A stretch of 29,460 bases of DNA from an uncultured Brevundimonas sp. GTDB taxonomy: Bacteria; Pseudomonadota; Alphaproteobacteria; Caulobacterales; Caulobacteraceae. The stretch is from NCBI GenBank assembly GCA_946481425.1, contig CAMLNT010000006.1:1-29460 (forward strand), in the 5' to 3' direction. Made by a program: the position numbers and the translations under genes. Of this stretch, positions 6,741 to 15,848 are shown piece after piece (the stretch's first letter is position 1; each line of letters begins with the position of its first letter). Below the pieces are notes generated by a model. The model saw only the letters and a program-made list of their open reading frames with translations, was not told the DNA's origin and did no database searches.

Positions 6741-8874
6741 TGATGTCGATGCGGCCGGTGGTGTTGCGCGGGATGGCGACCACCTCGTCACCGACCCGCT
6801 CGAAGGCCAGGTCCAGCCGGTGCTCGCCAACCTGCAGTCGTGACACGGTAAGCTGGTCAATGCCGACGGGCAGGACCGGACGGTCCAGCCGGATGGCGCC
6901 GCCGACGGCGTCGATGTCGAGACCGAGGGCCGCCTGGAGCATCAGGAAGACCGATCCGGCCGCCCAGGCCTGAGGGATGCAGGCGACGGGATAGGCCACA
7001 GGCGGCTCGCCTGGCTCTCGCGGAAAGCCGCAAAACAGTTCGGGCAGGCGCATGTGGAAGTGGGATGCGGCGCCATAGAGCTCGCCAAGCAGCAGGCCGA
7101 CGGCGTCGCGCTCGCCGTATTTCGCCATACCGGCGGCGGCCAGGGACACGTCGTGCGGCCAGACCGAGCCGTTGTGATAGCTCATGGGATTATAGCGAGC
7201 CTGGCCAAGCGCAAGTGTGCGAAGGCCCCAACCGGAGCGGAACTCGCCCGACAGCATCCGGCGGATGACCCGCTCGGCGCGGTCGTTCCGGGGCAGGCCG
7301 CTGAAAAGCAGATGTCCGGCGTTCGAGCCGATGGCGCGGCAGGCCTGACCCTGGCCGTCCAGCGCCATGGCGTAAAAGCCCTCGTCCTCCAACCAGAAGC
7401 GGTCCTCGACGAGGCCGCGAACCCGTTCGGCCCGGTCGCGCCATTCGGCGGCGCGGTCGTCGCCGAAGCGCTCGCCAAGCTCGGCCAAGGCCAGCCAGCC
7501 GGAATAGGCGTAGCCCTGGACTTCCAGCAGGGCGATCGGGCCTGTCGGGAAACGGCCGTCGCCGTGGGAGATGGAGTCCTCGGAGTCCTTCCACCCCTGG
7601 TTTGACAGGCCGGTCTCGGCCGCGCGGGCATAGTCGATAAGGCCGTCGGCGTTGCTGTCGCCGTAGTCCCGCATCCATTCGGCAGCGGCGACGAGGTTGG
7701 GCCACAGCGTGCGGATGGTGTCGAAGTCGCCCGTGCGCCGCGCGTAGGCGCCGGCAAGGGCCGTGAACAGGCAGGTGGTGTCCACACCGCCGTAGTAAAG
7801 GCCGAACGGGACCTCGCCGAGCGCCGACATCTCGCCGCGCCGGGTCTCGTGCATGATCTTGCCGGGCTGGGAGTCCTGGAAGGCGGACGTCCCGGTGGAC
7901 TGCCGCCCGGCCAGATAGGTGAGGACGCCTCGCGCCAGCGACGGGTCGAGCCACAGCATCTGCCAGGCGGAGATGATGCCGTCGCGGCCGAAGGGCGTGG
8001 AGAACCAGGGCGTGCCCGCATAGGGATAGGCGCCGGTTGGGAGGTCGGTAGTCAGGAAGGCGACGTCGGCGCGCGACTGGTCCAGCCACTGGTTGAAGCG
8101 GGGGCTGCGGGGACCGCGCACGGAGGCTCCCCGGCGGCGGCGGCGGCGCATCTCCAGACGCGCTTCCACCGCAGCCCGCCGCCATCGATCGCCGTCGGGC
8201 GGGTCGCAGGCCTCACCCGAACACTCGACGAAAAGGTCCATGCGTCGCCCACGCGGCAAGGTCAGCATGAACTCCGCCCGTGAGGCGGTCAGGCGCGCGG
8301 GCGGCTCCGAGAAGGCCAGGCAGCTCCTGCGCTCCACACCGTCGAGCCCGGTGTAGCGGAAGCGGATCCGGCGGCCGTCTGTCTCGGGCGGATGGATGTG
8401 CCCTGTGCGCTCGCGGATCGTGCCACGCACCTGGAAGATGTCATGGAAGTCCGCCTCATAGTCGAAGGCCAGTGGAAGCCAGACGTCCTCGAAGCCGTGG
8501 TTGGAGATGCGAACCCGCTCGTACATCGCGCGGCGCCACACGAAGCGGCGGCGCTCGATATGCAGCACCCCGGCAGGCGTCGCCCGACCGGTCATGGGCG
8601 GCAACGGCCGGTTGGTGACGTGGGCGGTCAGAAAGACGTTGTCGCGCGACACGCTGGACGACAGGCGCGAGGGCTGGGCGCCGCCCGCAGACATGACAAA
8701 GCGCGACAGGATGCGCGTGTCGTCGTCGAACAGGCCGTGGGTGCCGCCTCGCAGATCGCCCCAAAGGTCGGCCACCAGAAAGGCGTCGGCGTCCTTGAGC
8801 GTCAGCAGGTGTTCCGTACCGGTGCTTTCGGAAGCTTCGGCGGCGGTAACCTGAACCGAATAGGCGTCGTCCAT
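6727..8874 (-). CDS. Amylo-alpha-1,6-glucosidase / glycogen debranching-type enzyme
   Basis: 715 residues. The N-terminal beta-rich domain (about 20-240) matches the type found before bacterial debranching enzymes, with GLFDDDTRILSRF near its start. The (alpha/alpha)6-barrel C-terminal domain (about 255-710) contains STPFGRDGIISAWQ (292-305), GWKDSEDSI (428-436) and EVQGYAYSGW (451-460), and so carries the acidic residues expected of a GH133-like glucosidase. It would hydrolyse alpha-1,6 branches of glycogen or related glucans. An Arg-rich stretch (243-248) links the domains. No signal peptide is visible. The gene lies 70 bases downstream of a GT4 glycosyltransferase in the same direction. 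No glycogen synthase or phosphorylase gene is present, so the glucan is uncertain. AGAGG lies close to the ATG. Confidence 0.88.
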   Translation of the reverse strand: MDDAYSVQVTAAEASESTGTEHLLTLKDADAFLVADLWGDLRGGTHGLFDDDTRILSRFVMSAGGAQPSRLSSSVSRDNVFLTAHVTNRPLPPMTGRATPAGVLHIERRRFVWRRAMYERVRISNHGFEDVWLPLAFDYEADFHDIFQVRGTIRERTGHIHPPETDGRRIRFRYTGLDGVERRSCLAFSEPPARLTASRAEFMLTLPRGRRMDLFVECSGEACDPPDGDRWRRAAVEARLEMRRRRRRGASVRGPRSPRFNQWLDQSRADVAFLTTDLPTGAYPYAGTPWFSTPFGRDGIISAWQMLWLDPSLARGVLTYLAGRQSTGTSAFQDSQPGKIMHETRRGEMSALGEVPFGLYYGGVDTTCLFTALAGAYARRTGDFDTIRTLWPNLVAAAEWMRDYGDSNADGLIDYARAAETGLSNQGWKDSEDSISHGDGRFPTGPIALLEVQGYAYSGWLALAELGERFGDDRAAEWRDRAERVRGLVEDRFWLEDEGFYAMALDGQGQACRAIGSNAGHLLFSGLPRNDRAERVIRRMLSGEFRSGWGLRTLALGQARYNPMSYHNGSVWPHDVSLAAAGMAKYGERDAVGLLLGELYGAASHFHMRLPELFCGFPREPGEPPVAYPVACIPQAWAAGSVFLMLQAALGLDIDAVGGAIRLDRPVLPVGIDQLTVSRLQVGEHRLDLAFERVGDEVVAIPRNTTGRIDIISRR

Positions 8875-8944
8875 GGGCCTCTCGGGTAGCAGCGGCGGCG
8901 GACCTGTCTAATGCGCCGGACCGGCCAAGGTTCGGCGTGGAGCG

Positions 8945-10060
8945 TCAATAGGCCGCGAAACTGCGGGGCTCCCCGGCCGCCCGGGGCATGTCGACGACCA
9001 CGTCGTCTATGGGGGCCTCGGCGTAGGGGCGACGGGCCAGAAGGTCTGCGTAGACATCCAGATAGCGGCGCGCCATCGCCGTGGCCGAGAAGCGCAGCTC
9101 GAAGCGCGCCCGGATCGCCTCACGGTCCAGGAGATGGGCGCGGCCAGCGGCGGCCACGGCCTGTTCCAGGGTGTCGACGAGGAAGCCGGTGGCGCCGTCC
9201 TCGATCACCTCGGGCGTCGAACCGCAGCGGAAGGCGATGACGGGCGTGCCGCACGCCATGGCCTCGATCATCACCAGGCCGAAGGGCTCAGGCCAGTCGA
9301 TGGGGAAGAGCAGGGCCTCCGCGCCGCCCAAAAAGGCGGGCTTCTCGGCGTCGCCGATCTCGCCGATGAATTCGATCAGGGGATTTCCCTTGATCAGCGG
9401 CTCGATGACATCCTCGTAGTAGGCGCGGTCGGCCGCATCGACCTTGGCGGCAATGCGCAGGGTCTTGCCCAGCTTGGTCGCGATCTCGATAGCGCGGTCG
9501 GGCCGCTTCTCGGGAGAGATGCGGCCGAGGAAGGCCAGGTAGCCCTCCGATTTCGGAGAGAAGGTGTAGAGCTCGGCCGGCATGCCGTGGTGGACCGTCG
9601 CCTTCCAGTTGGCGTGCGGCAGGGGACGGCGCTGGTCGTCGGAGATGGACACCAGGCCGAACTCGCTCCAGCGTTCATAGACCGGCGGCAGATCCTTGAG
9701 ATCTAGCCGGCCGTGCAGGGTCGTCACCGTCCGGTCCGCGCAACGGCGGAACATCGGGAAATGGACCATGTCGGTGTGGAAGTGGACGAGGTCGAAATCC
9801 TCGATCCGGTCCATTACTTCGCCCAGCATCGACAGGTGAGCGGCGAGGTCGGACTTCAGCGGCGCCGGATCCAGACGGATGGCCTGGTCGCGGACGGGGA
9901 CAAGGCGAGCCCGGGTGCGGGCGTCGGCGGACGAGAAGAGGGTGACGTCGTGACCGAGTTCGACGAGGGCGTCCGTCAAGTGAGCCACGACCCTCTCCGT
10001 ACCTCCGTACAGACGGGGAGGGACGGCTTCGTAAAGCGGGGCGACCTGGGCGATTTTCAT
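8945..10060 (-). CDS. GT4-family glycosyltransferase
   Basis: 371 residues with the GT-B two-domain fold. The N-terminal acceptor domain begins MKIAQVAPLYEAVPP and has the glycine-rich loop RLYGGTERVV (16-25). The C-terminal nucleotide-sugar domain starts near FLGRISPEKRPD (177-188) and contains the E-x7-E motif EPFGLVMIE (258-266), followed by AMACGTPVIAF. These are hallmarks of retaining GT4 enzymes. The sugar donor and acceptor cannot be told from sequence. The gene sits directly upstream of the debranching-type enzyme, which suggests a joint role in an alpha-glucan or related glycan. The enzyme is probably cytosolic; no strong Shine-Dalgarno sequence precedes the ATG. Confidence 0.88.
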   Translation of the reverse strand: MKIAQVAPLYEAVPPRLYGGTERVVAHLTDALVELGHDVTLFSSADARTRARLVPVRDQAIRLDPAPLKSDLAAHLSMLGEVMDRIEDFDLVHFHTDMVHFPMFRRCADRTVTTLHGRLDLKDLPPVYERWSEFGLVSISDDQRRPLPHANWKATVHHGMPAELYTFSPKSEGYLAFLGRISPEKRPDRAIEIATKLGKTLRIAAKVDAADRAYYEDVIEPLIKGNPLIEFIGEIGDAEKPAFLGGAEALLFPIDWPEPFGLVMIEAMACGTPVIAFRCGSTPEVIEDGATGFLVDTLEQAVAAAGRAHLLDREAIRARFELRFSATAMARRYLDVYADLLARRPYAEAPIDDVVVDMPRAAGEPRSFAAY

Positions 10061-10158
10061 GGTGACTGTCCGACGCGGGAAGCGCGGGAGGTCAACATCT
10101 CGCAGATGCCAAAGTTCCTGTGTGTGATGGGCGACAGATCGACGCCGGGAAGGCGTGC

Positions 10159-11353
<1,195 letters not shown>

Positions 11354-11953
11354 CTAGTGGCGGACGTCGAAGCCTCCGCGCGGCGGCAGGACCACCGCGA
11401 TCGCTCCATAGGCAAGCTGGGACAGATCCAGTCGGCCGCCGACATGTTCGGCCAGTCCGCCGACCAACTCCAGGCTCTCCTGTGGCAGGGGTCTGTCGCT
11501 CGCCAGGCCCTGGTCGGCCACGGTCAGGCTGAGCCCCGTCTCGTCTTCGGCCAGGGTGACGACGATGTCGCCGGCGTGCTCGGCGCTCGCCCGACCGACG
11601 GCGGCGCCCAGCAGTTCATGGGCGATGATCGACAGGCCGGCGGCGGTGACGTCGGGCGCGATGACGGCGAAGTCCGGACGGACGATCGACACGCGGCGCA
11701 CCGTCGAGATGCGGGTCCAGAAGCCCACTGCGGATTCCAGATAGTCGCCCAGGTCGATGCCACGCCCCGTCTCGGTGCGGCGGTTCCACAGGCCAAGCGC
11801 GGCGACGATGTCGTTGAGCCAGACAAGGTGGCGGCGGCTCTCAGGATCATCGACCGTGCGCAGGCGGATCCCGATCAGGACATTAAGCAGTTTGAGCGCG
11901 CCCTCAAGACGCCTGGAGGCGCTGTGATCGCCCGGTCCGACGGTGGCTGCCAT
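11354..11953 (-). CDS. Degenerate histidine-kinase-like protein (no H-box His or N-box Asn)
   Basis: 199 residues from the ATG at 11953; a TTG at 12016 would add 21 residues that look non-coding. The layout resembles the catalytic core of HisKA_2 kinases. Two helices (about 15-57, including EGALKLLNVLIGIRL) form the dimerisation hairpin, followed by an ATPase-like fold (about 66-192). Where the membrane kinase at the left of this window has EAHHRVRNSL and EAVTNSVKYA, this protein has EGALKLLNVL and ELLGAAVGRA, so the phosphoacceptor His and the Mg-binding Asn are both missing. Only VADQG remains of the DxGxG box. It has no membrane segment. It may serve as a scaffold, phosphotransfer partner or pseudokinase. 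A single-domain response regulator is divergently encoded 121-136 bases away, and ccrM follows downstream. Confidence 0.7.
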   Translation of the reverse strand: MAATVGPGDHSASRRLEGALKLLNVLIGIRLRTVDDPESRRHLVWLNDIVAALGLWNRRTETGRGIDLGDYLESAVGFWTRISTVRRVSIVRPDFAVIAPDVTAAGLSIIAHELLGAAVGRASAEHAGDIVVTLAEDETGLSLTVADQGLASDRPLPQESLELVGGLAEHVGGRLDLSQLAYGAIAVVLPPRGGFDVRH

Positions 11954-12052
11954 GATCCTGATTCCCGCCCCTCGGAAAAACTTTGTCCATTCTGGCGAAC
12001 CAAACCGCCGGTGCAAGCGTTACAGAGTGTCCGAAACCGGACGGTCTTGGTT

Positions 12053-12068
12053 ATCCCATTGATGGGAT
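12053..12068. repeat. 16-bp palindrome between divergent signalling genes
   Basis: ATCCCAT-TG-ATGGGAT is a perfect inverted repeat with 7-bp arms and a 2-base centre. It lies in an A/T-richer stretch upstream of the response regulator and about 100 bases upstream of the kinase-like gene. The position suits an operator for one or both divergent genes. No regulator is known for it. Confidence 0.4.
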
Positions 12069-12089
12069 TAGTTTTTGTTAGGGACGGGG

Positions 12090-12545
12090 TTGGGGGCGGA
12101 TCAACCAGTCAGGGTCATTATCGTAGAAGACCAGGCGCTTCTGGCGATGGAACTCGAATATGTGCTCTCCGAAGCGGGGCACATCGTTGTCGGCTGCGCG
12201 ATGGATACAGACGGCGCGGTGCGCCTGGCGGCAGAGGCGACTCCTGACGTGGCCCTGGTCGACATCAACCTGCGCGACGGCATGAGCGGCCCCGCGATCG
12301 CCCGCAAGCTGATCGAGGCGCACGGTTCGATCGTGGTTTTCCTGACGGCCAATCCCGAGCAGATCCCCGAGGGCTTCTCCGGCGCCCTGGGCGTGCTGAC
12401 CAAGCCCTTCGATGCGCCGACCATCCGGGCCGTGACGGCCTTCGCCGGCCGCTTCCATCGCGAGCGGGTGCTGACCGACCGGCCCGCGCGGCTTCGGCTG
12501 GCGCCCTGGCTGCTGGACGTTCCGCCGGACATCCCGCGGCACTAG
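12090..12545 (+). CDS. Single-domain response regulator (receiver only)
   Basis: About 151 residues if the TTG at 12090 is used, which has AGGGA six bases upstream. Another TTG at 12075 is possible, and no ATG lies in frame before the receiver. The domain carries the acidic pair Glu13-Asp14 (IIVEDQALLAMELE), the phosphoacceptor Asp58 (ALVDINLRDGMSG), Thr86 (VFLTAN) and Lys105 (LTKPFDAP), so it should be phosphorylatable. About 35 residues after the receiver (RFHRERVLTDRPARLRLAPW) form a short basic tail rather than an output domain. It probably acts by protein contact or as a phosphate relay. It is divergent from the degenerate kinase-like gene, and its TAG overlaps the stop of the convergent acetyltransferase gene. 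Confidence 0.85.
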   Translation: MGADQPVRVIIVEDQALLAMELEYVLSEAGHIVVGCAMDTDGAVRLAAEATPDVALVDINLRDGMSGPAIARKLIEAHGSIVVFLTANPEQIPEGFSGALGVLTKPFDAPTIRAVTAFAGRFHRERVLTDRPARLRLAPWLLDVPPDIPRH

Positions 12546-13084
12546 CCGAGATCGAGGCCCGGGCCGCTCGGCGGCCCTCCGTCCGGGGCCAGATCGCGCT
12601 GCATCAGCGTCACGTCGAGCCAGCGGCCGGCCTTCCAGCCCATCCTCGGCAGGACCGCCAGCGTCCTGAACCCCAAGGCGGTGTGCAGGGCGACCGAGCC
12701 GTCGCCTTCCGAGGTAATGGAGGCCATCAGGCGACGGATGTCGCGCGCCGCGAGGCGCGTGACGAGCGTCTCCATCAGAGCCCTGCCGACGCCCCGGCGG
12801 TGCGCTTCGGGGGCCACGTAGACGGTGGTTTCCGCCGTGTGGCGGTAAGCGGCGCGCGGTTTCCAGGCGGTGGCGTAGGCATAGCCCGCAAACCGGCCGT
12901 CGATCTCGGCGACCAGCCAGGGCGCCCCGAGGTCGAGCACCGCCCGCCAGCGCGCGGCCATGCCCTCGGGCGAAGGTCCTTCGCTCTCGAAGGTGGCGAC
13001 GCCTTCGCGGGCCTCGCGGTCATAGAGGGCGGCGACGTCGGCCATGTCTTCGGCGGTCGCGTCGCGGATGATCGGATCGGTCAT
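12542..13084 (-). CDS. GNAT acetyltransferase, phosphinothricin/methionine-sulfone type
   Basis: 180 residues from the ATG at 13084, which follows GGGAGG; an ATG at 13138 would add 18 residues without a better site. It begins MTDPIIRDATAEDMADVAAL, typical of GNAT enzymes. The acetyl-CoA pyrophosphate loop is RRGVGRAL (96-103) after TTVYVAPEAH, and SVALHTALGF (130-139) follows. GWKAGRWLDVTLMQRDL (149-165) is characteristic of the Pat/Bar-like subgroup, which acetylates amino groups of phosphinothricin, methionine sulfone or sulfoximine. The natural substrate is unknown. Usual members have Asn before the Ser of the SVALH motif, whereas here it is Gly. The gene is convergent with the response regulator. 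Confidence 0.85.
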   Translation of the reverse strand: MTDPIIRDATAEDMADVAALYDREAREGVATFESEGPSPEGMAARWRAVLDLGAPWLVAEIDGRFAGYAYATAWKPRAAYRHTAETTVYVAPEAHRRGVGRALMETLVTRLAARDIRRLMASITSEGDGSVALHTALGFRTLAVLPRMGWKAGRWLDVTLMQRDLAPDGGPPSGPGLDLG

Positions 13085-13588
13085 GGCCCCTCCCGTCCGA
13101 CCGGCGGGGAGGCCATCGGACGGGAGAGGTTCTGACATGAAGGCGGACCTGGCCGCTACTGGCTGCGCAGGTGGACGAAGACCATCGGATCGTCCGGATC
13201 GCAGCCGTAGGCAGCCTCAGGCTCAGCGCGCGGCCGGGCCGCGTTCGCCTTCAAGCTCGTGGAGGGTCAGGATTCGGGCAGGGCGCGCGGCCGAGGTCGG
13301 TCGGGGCCAGAACAGTGCGCCTAAGGCCGCCGAGCGCGGCCGGGGCGACCGAAGGCAAGGCGGTCGCCCCGCAGCAGTGCATGACGTGCGTGTCCTGGCC
13401 GGCGCGCATGGCGGTCGCTGTGGTCCATGACGGCCGCCTCGTGGCAGCCGCCCTGGCCGGTCATAGCCGACGCTGGCGCCTCGCCGAGCACCAGCACGGC
13501 GAGGGAGGACATCGCCATCAGGGAGGTCGGAACAAGACGCAGCGCGGCCGACGATGGGCCGATCAGTCCGGTCCCGCCCGCGTGCGGC
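13085..13588. other. 504-base gap with a gene remnant and uncertain short frames
   Basis: No intact gene of normal length is supported here. The right half (13251-13518) holds a frame-disrupted small Cys/His-rich gene, annotated separately. The left part contains a leftward frame ending in TAG at 13158-13156, with about 35 G/C3-rich codons that finish DPDDPMVFVHLRSQ. This looks protein-like but has no convincing start and begins just after an in-frame stop. It may be another decayed segment, or part of the same remnant after a further frameshift. Confidence 0.4.
13251..13518 (-). pseudogene. Frameshifted small Cys/His-rich exported protein, DUF2946-like
   Basis: The leftward frame starts MAMSSLAVLVLGEAPASAMT, a signal-peptide-like segment, and continues with GGCHEAAVMDHSDRH. 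Near base 13410 its third-position G/C bias collapses. The +1 frame takes over with THVMHCCGATALPSVAPAAL and ends APCPNPDPPRA at the TGA at 13253-13251. Joined, the two frames give about 88 residues: a signal peptide, clustered His/Met/Cys, then a short tail ending in PPRA. This is the layout of small DUF2946-type proteins near metal-handling genes. One base too many in the CGCGCGCC run would explain the shift, whether a real mutation or a sequencing error. The N-terminal start lacks a Shine-Dalgarno sequence, so more could be missing. Confidence 0.4.
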
Positions 13589-15763
13589 TTAAGTCTGCTC
13601 CCAGCCGCGCTGCGAAGCCCAGACGCAGAAGGCGTAATCGTGGGCGATGTCGCGCAGATAGTCGAAGCGGCCCGACGAGGCGAAGTGGCCCGCCGTCATG
13701 TTGATCTTCAGCAGCACCGGCTTGCCCGAGGTGGTAGCCGGGCGGAGCTTGGCGACCCACTTCTCCGGCTCCCAGTAGGTGACGCGCGGATCCGACAGGC
13801 CGCCGGTCGCCAGGATGGCCGGATAGGCCTTGGCCTCGACCTGATCGTAGGGGCTGTAGCTGTACATGTAGTCGTAGGCTTCGGCGTCCTCGATCGGGTT
13901 GCCCCACTCGGGCCATTCAGGCGGCGTCAGCGGCAGCGAGGTGTCCGACATGGTGTTGATCACGTCCACGAACGGGACGTTGGCCAGCACGCCGGCCCAG
14001 AGGTCAGGCCGCATGTTGTTGATCGCGCCCATCAGCATGCCGCCGGCCGAGCCGCCCTGCGCCACGATGTTCCCGGCCGTCGCGTAGTTGTTGGCGATCA
14101 GGTGTTCGGCGCAGGCGATGAAGTCCTCGAAGGTCTTCTTCTTGGTCATGCGGCGCGCGGCCAGGAACCAGTTCCAGCCCTTGTCCGAGCCGCCCCGGAC
14201 GTGGGCGATGGCATAGATGAAGCCCCGGTCCACCAGCGACAGGCGGTTGGCGCTGAAGCTGGCCGACATCGGAATGCCATAGGAGCCATAGCCATAGAGC
14301 AGCACCGGAGCCGAGCCGTCGACCGGGGTCGAGGCCCGGCGCAGGATCGAGATCGGGATCATGGCGCCGTCCTCGTGACGGGCCTCCATGCGCTCGACGA
14401 CATAGTCAGCCGGGTTGTGGCCCGACGGGATTTCCTGGGTCTTGCGCAGGGTCCGGGTGCGCGAGCCCATGTCGTAGTCGTAGGTCTCGGTCGGCCGCGC
14501 CATGGAGTTGTAGGTGTAGCGCATGACGTCGGTCGCATATTCGTACGACCCGCTCATCCCGAGCGCATAGGCGGGCTCCTCGACGGCGATCGCGTGTTCC
14601 TCGCCGGCCCGGCTGCGGACGACGATGCGGGTGTTGGCGTCGGCGCGCTCCTGACGGACCAGCCAGTTCTCGAACAGGCCGACGTTCTCGATGATCTTGC
14701 CGGCGGTGAAGGGGATGATGTCGGACCAGTTGGCCTTGGCCGGCGTCGCTGTCGGCGCTTCACAGACCTTGAAGTCCACCGCGCCGTCGGCGTTGGTGCG
14801 CACGATCCAGCGGTCGCCCCAGTGGTTGAGGTCGTAGAGCACGCCTTCCTGCCGCGGCTCGACCAGGGCCGGCGCGGCGGTCAGGTCGGACGCCGGGATG
14901 ATCCGGACCTCGGATGTTTCCTGATTGGCGATGTTGATGAGCATGAAGCGGTCGTCCGACGTGCGGCTGACGCTGATGAACATGCCCTCGTCGGCCTCGT
15001 CATAGACCTCGGTCCGTTCGCCGCCGATGATGGGGCGGCGGTAGATCTTGTCGGGGCGGCCGTTGTCGTCGCGGTTGGTCCAGAACAGGTGCTGGCTGTC
15101 GGGCGAGACGCTGAAGTCGCCGCCGGTGTCGTCCACGGGATCGCCGACCAGTTCGCCGGTGGTCAGGTCCTTGACGAAGATCTTGTAGACCTCCGAGCCC
15201 TGATCGTCCTCGGCATAGACGAAGTAGCGATGGTCGGGGCTGGGCGAGGTCGCGCCGACCGAGGAGTAGTCCTTGCCTTCGGCCAGGGCGTTGGCGTCCA
15301 GCAGGATCTGCTCGCCGGACGTCTGGCCTTTGGGGCGGCGGCAGTAGAACGGATGCTGCGCGCCGGTCTCGAAGCGGGTGTAATACTCCCAGTCGCCGTA
15401 GGGCAGCGGAACCGAGCTGTCGTCCTCCTTGATGCGGCCGCGCATCTCGTTGAACATCGCTTCCTGCAGGTCGGCCGTCGGGGCGAGAACCGCCTCGCGA
15501 TAGGCGTTCTCGGCCTCGAGATGTTCGCGCACATCGGCCTTGATCAGGCTGGGATCGCGCAGGACCTGCTGCCAGTTGTCGTCCTTCATCCACTGATAGT
15601 CGTCGGTCCGGACGCGGCCGAGCTGCTCGATGGTGACGGGGATGCGGCGGGCGACGGGAGGCGTGGGCATCGAGGCTCCGGACTGGGCGAGGGCAGGGGC
15701 GCCGGGCGCCGCGGCGGCTGCGGCGAGGGCTGCGGACGAGGCAAGCATTTGACGGCGGTTCAT
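13589..15763 (-). CDS. Oligopeptidase B-like S9A serine peptidase, exported
   Basis: About 724 residues from the ATG at 15763, with GGGAG eight bases upstream. It starts MNRRQMLASSAALAAAAAAP and ends the leader with APALAQ, a signal peptide with a twin-arginine look, so the enzyme is probably periplasmic. An N-terminal beta-propeller (about 80-430) gates access. The alpha/beta-hydrolase domain has the nucleophile Ser572 in QGGSAGGML, the Asp in GLSDPRVTYWEP and the His in TAGHFASSGR. APVLLYGYGSYG and HVRGGSDKGW are typical of oligopeptidase B (PtrB), which cleaves short peptides after Arg or Lys. The neighbours do not suggest a pathway. It is divergent from the trypsin-like protease gene. Confidence 0.92.
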   Translation of the reverse strand: MNRRQMLASSAALAAAAAAPGAPALAQSGASMPTPPVARRIPVTIEQLGRVRTDDYQWMKDDNWQQVLRDPSLIKADVREHLEAENAYREAVLAPTADLQEAMFNEMRGRIKEDDSSVPLPYGDWEYYTRFETGAQHPFYCRRPKGQTSGEQILLDANALAEGKDYSSVGATSPSPDHRYFVYAEDDQGSEVYKIFVKDLTTGELVGDPVDDTGGDFSVSPDSQHLFWTNRDDNGRPDKIYRRPIIGGERTEVYDEADEGMFISVSRTSDDRFMLINIANQETSEVRIIPASDLTAAPALVEPRQEGVLYDLNHWGDRWIVRTNADGAVDFKVCEAPTATPAKANWSDIIPFTAGKIIENVGLFENWLVRQERADANTRIVVRSRAGEEHAIAVEEPAYALGMSGSYEYATDVMRYTYNSMARPTETYDYDMGSRTRTLRKTQEIPSGHNPADYVVERMEARHEDGAMIPISILRRASTPVDGSAPVLLYGYGSYGIPMSASFSANRLSLVDRGFIYAIAHVRGGSDKGWNWFLAARRMTKKKTFEDFIACAEHLIANNYATAGNIVAQGGSAGGMLMGAINNMRPDLWAGVLANVPFVDVINTMSDTSLPLTPPEWPEWGNPIEDAEAYDYMYSYSPYDQVEAKAYPAILATGGLSDPRVTYWEPEKWVAKLRPATTSGKPVLLKINMTAGHFASSGRFDYLRDIAHDYAFCVWASQRGWEQT

Positions 15764-15848
15764 TGACGACGCTCCCAAAAATCGCCGCGGACGTTGCTCA
15801 CCTAATCAGGCCGCGTCAAATGAATGTTCGCCAAGGTTGGAGCCACGC

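Noticed and set aside
10124..10158. A short inverted repeat (ACGCC-TTCCC-GGCGT on the minus strand) after ccrM
   Set aside because: The 5-bp stem is short for this G/C content and no T-run follows, so it is not a convincing terminator.
13427..15766. A 779-codon rightward open frame opposite the S9 peptidase gene
   Set aside because: The opposite strand encodes a full-length oligopeptidase B-like protein with catalytic triad. The rightward translation is a repetitive Val/Gly/Asp/Arg-rich shadow.
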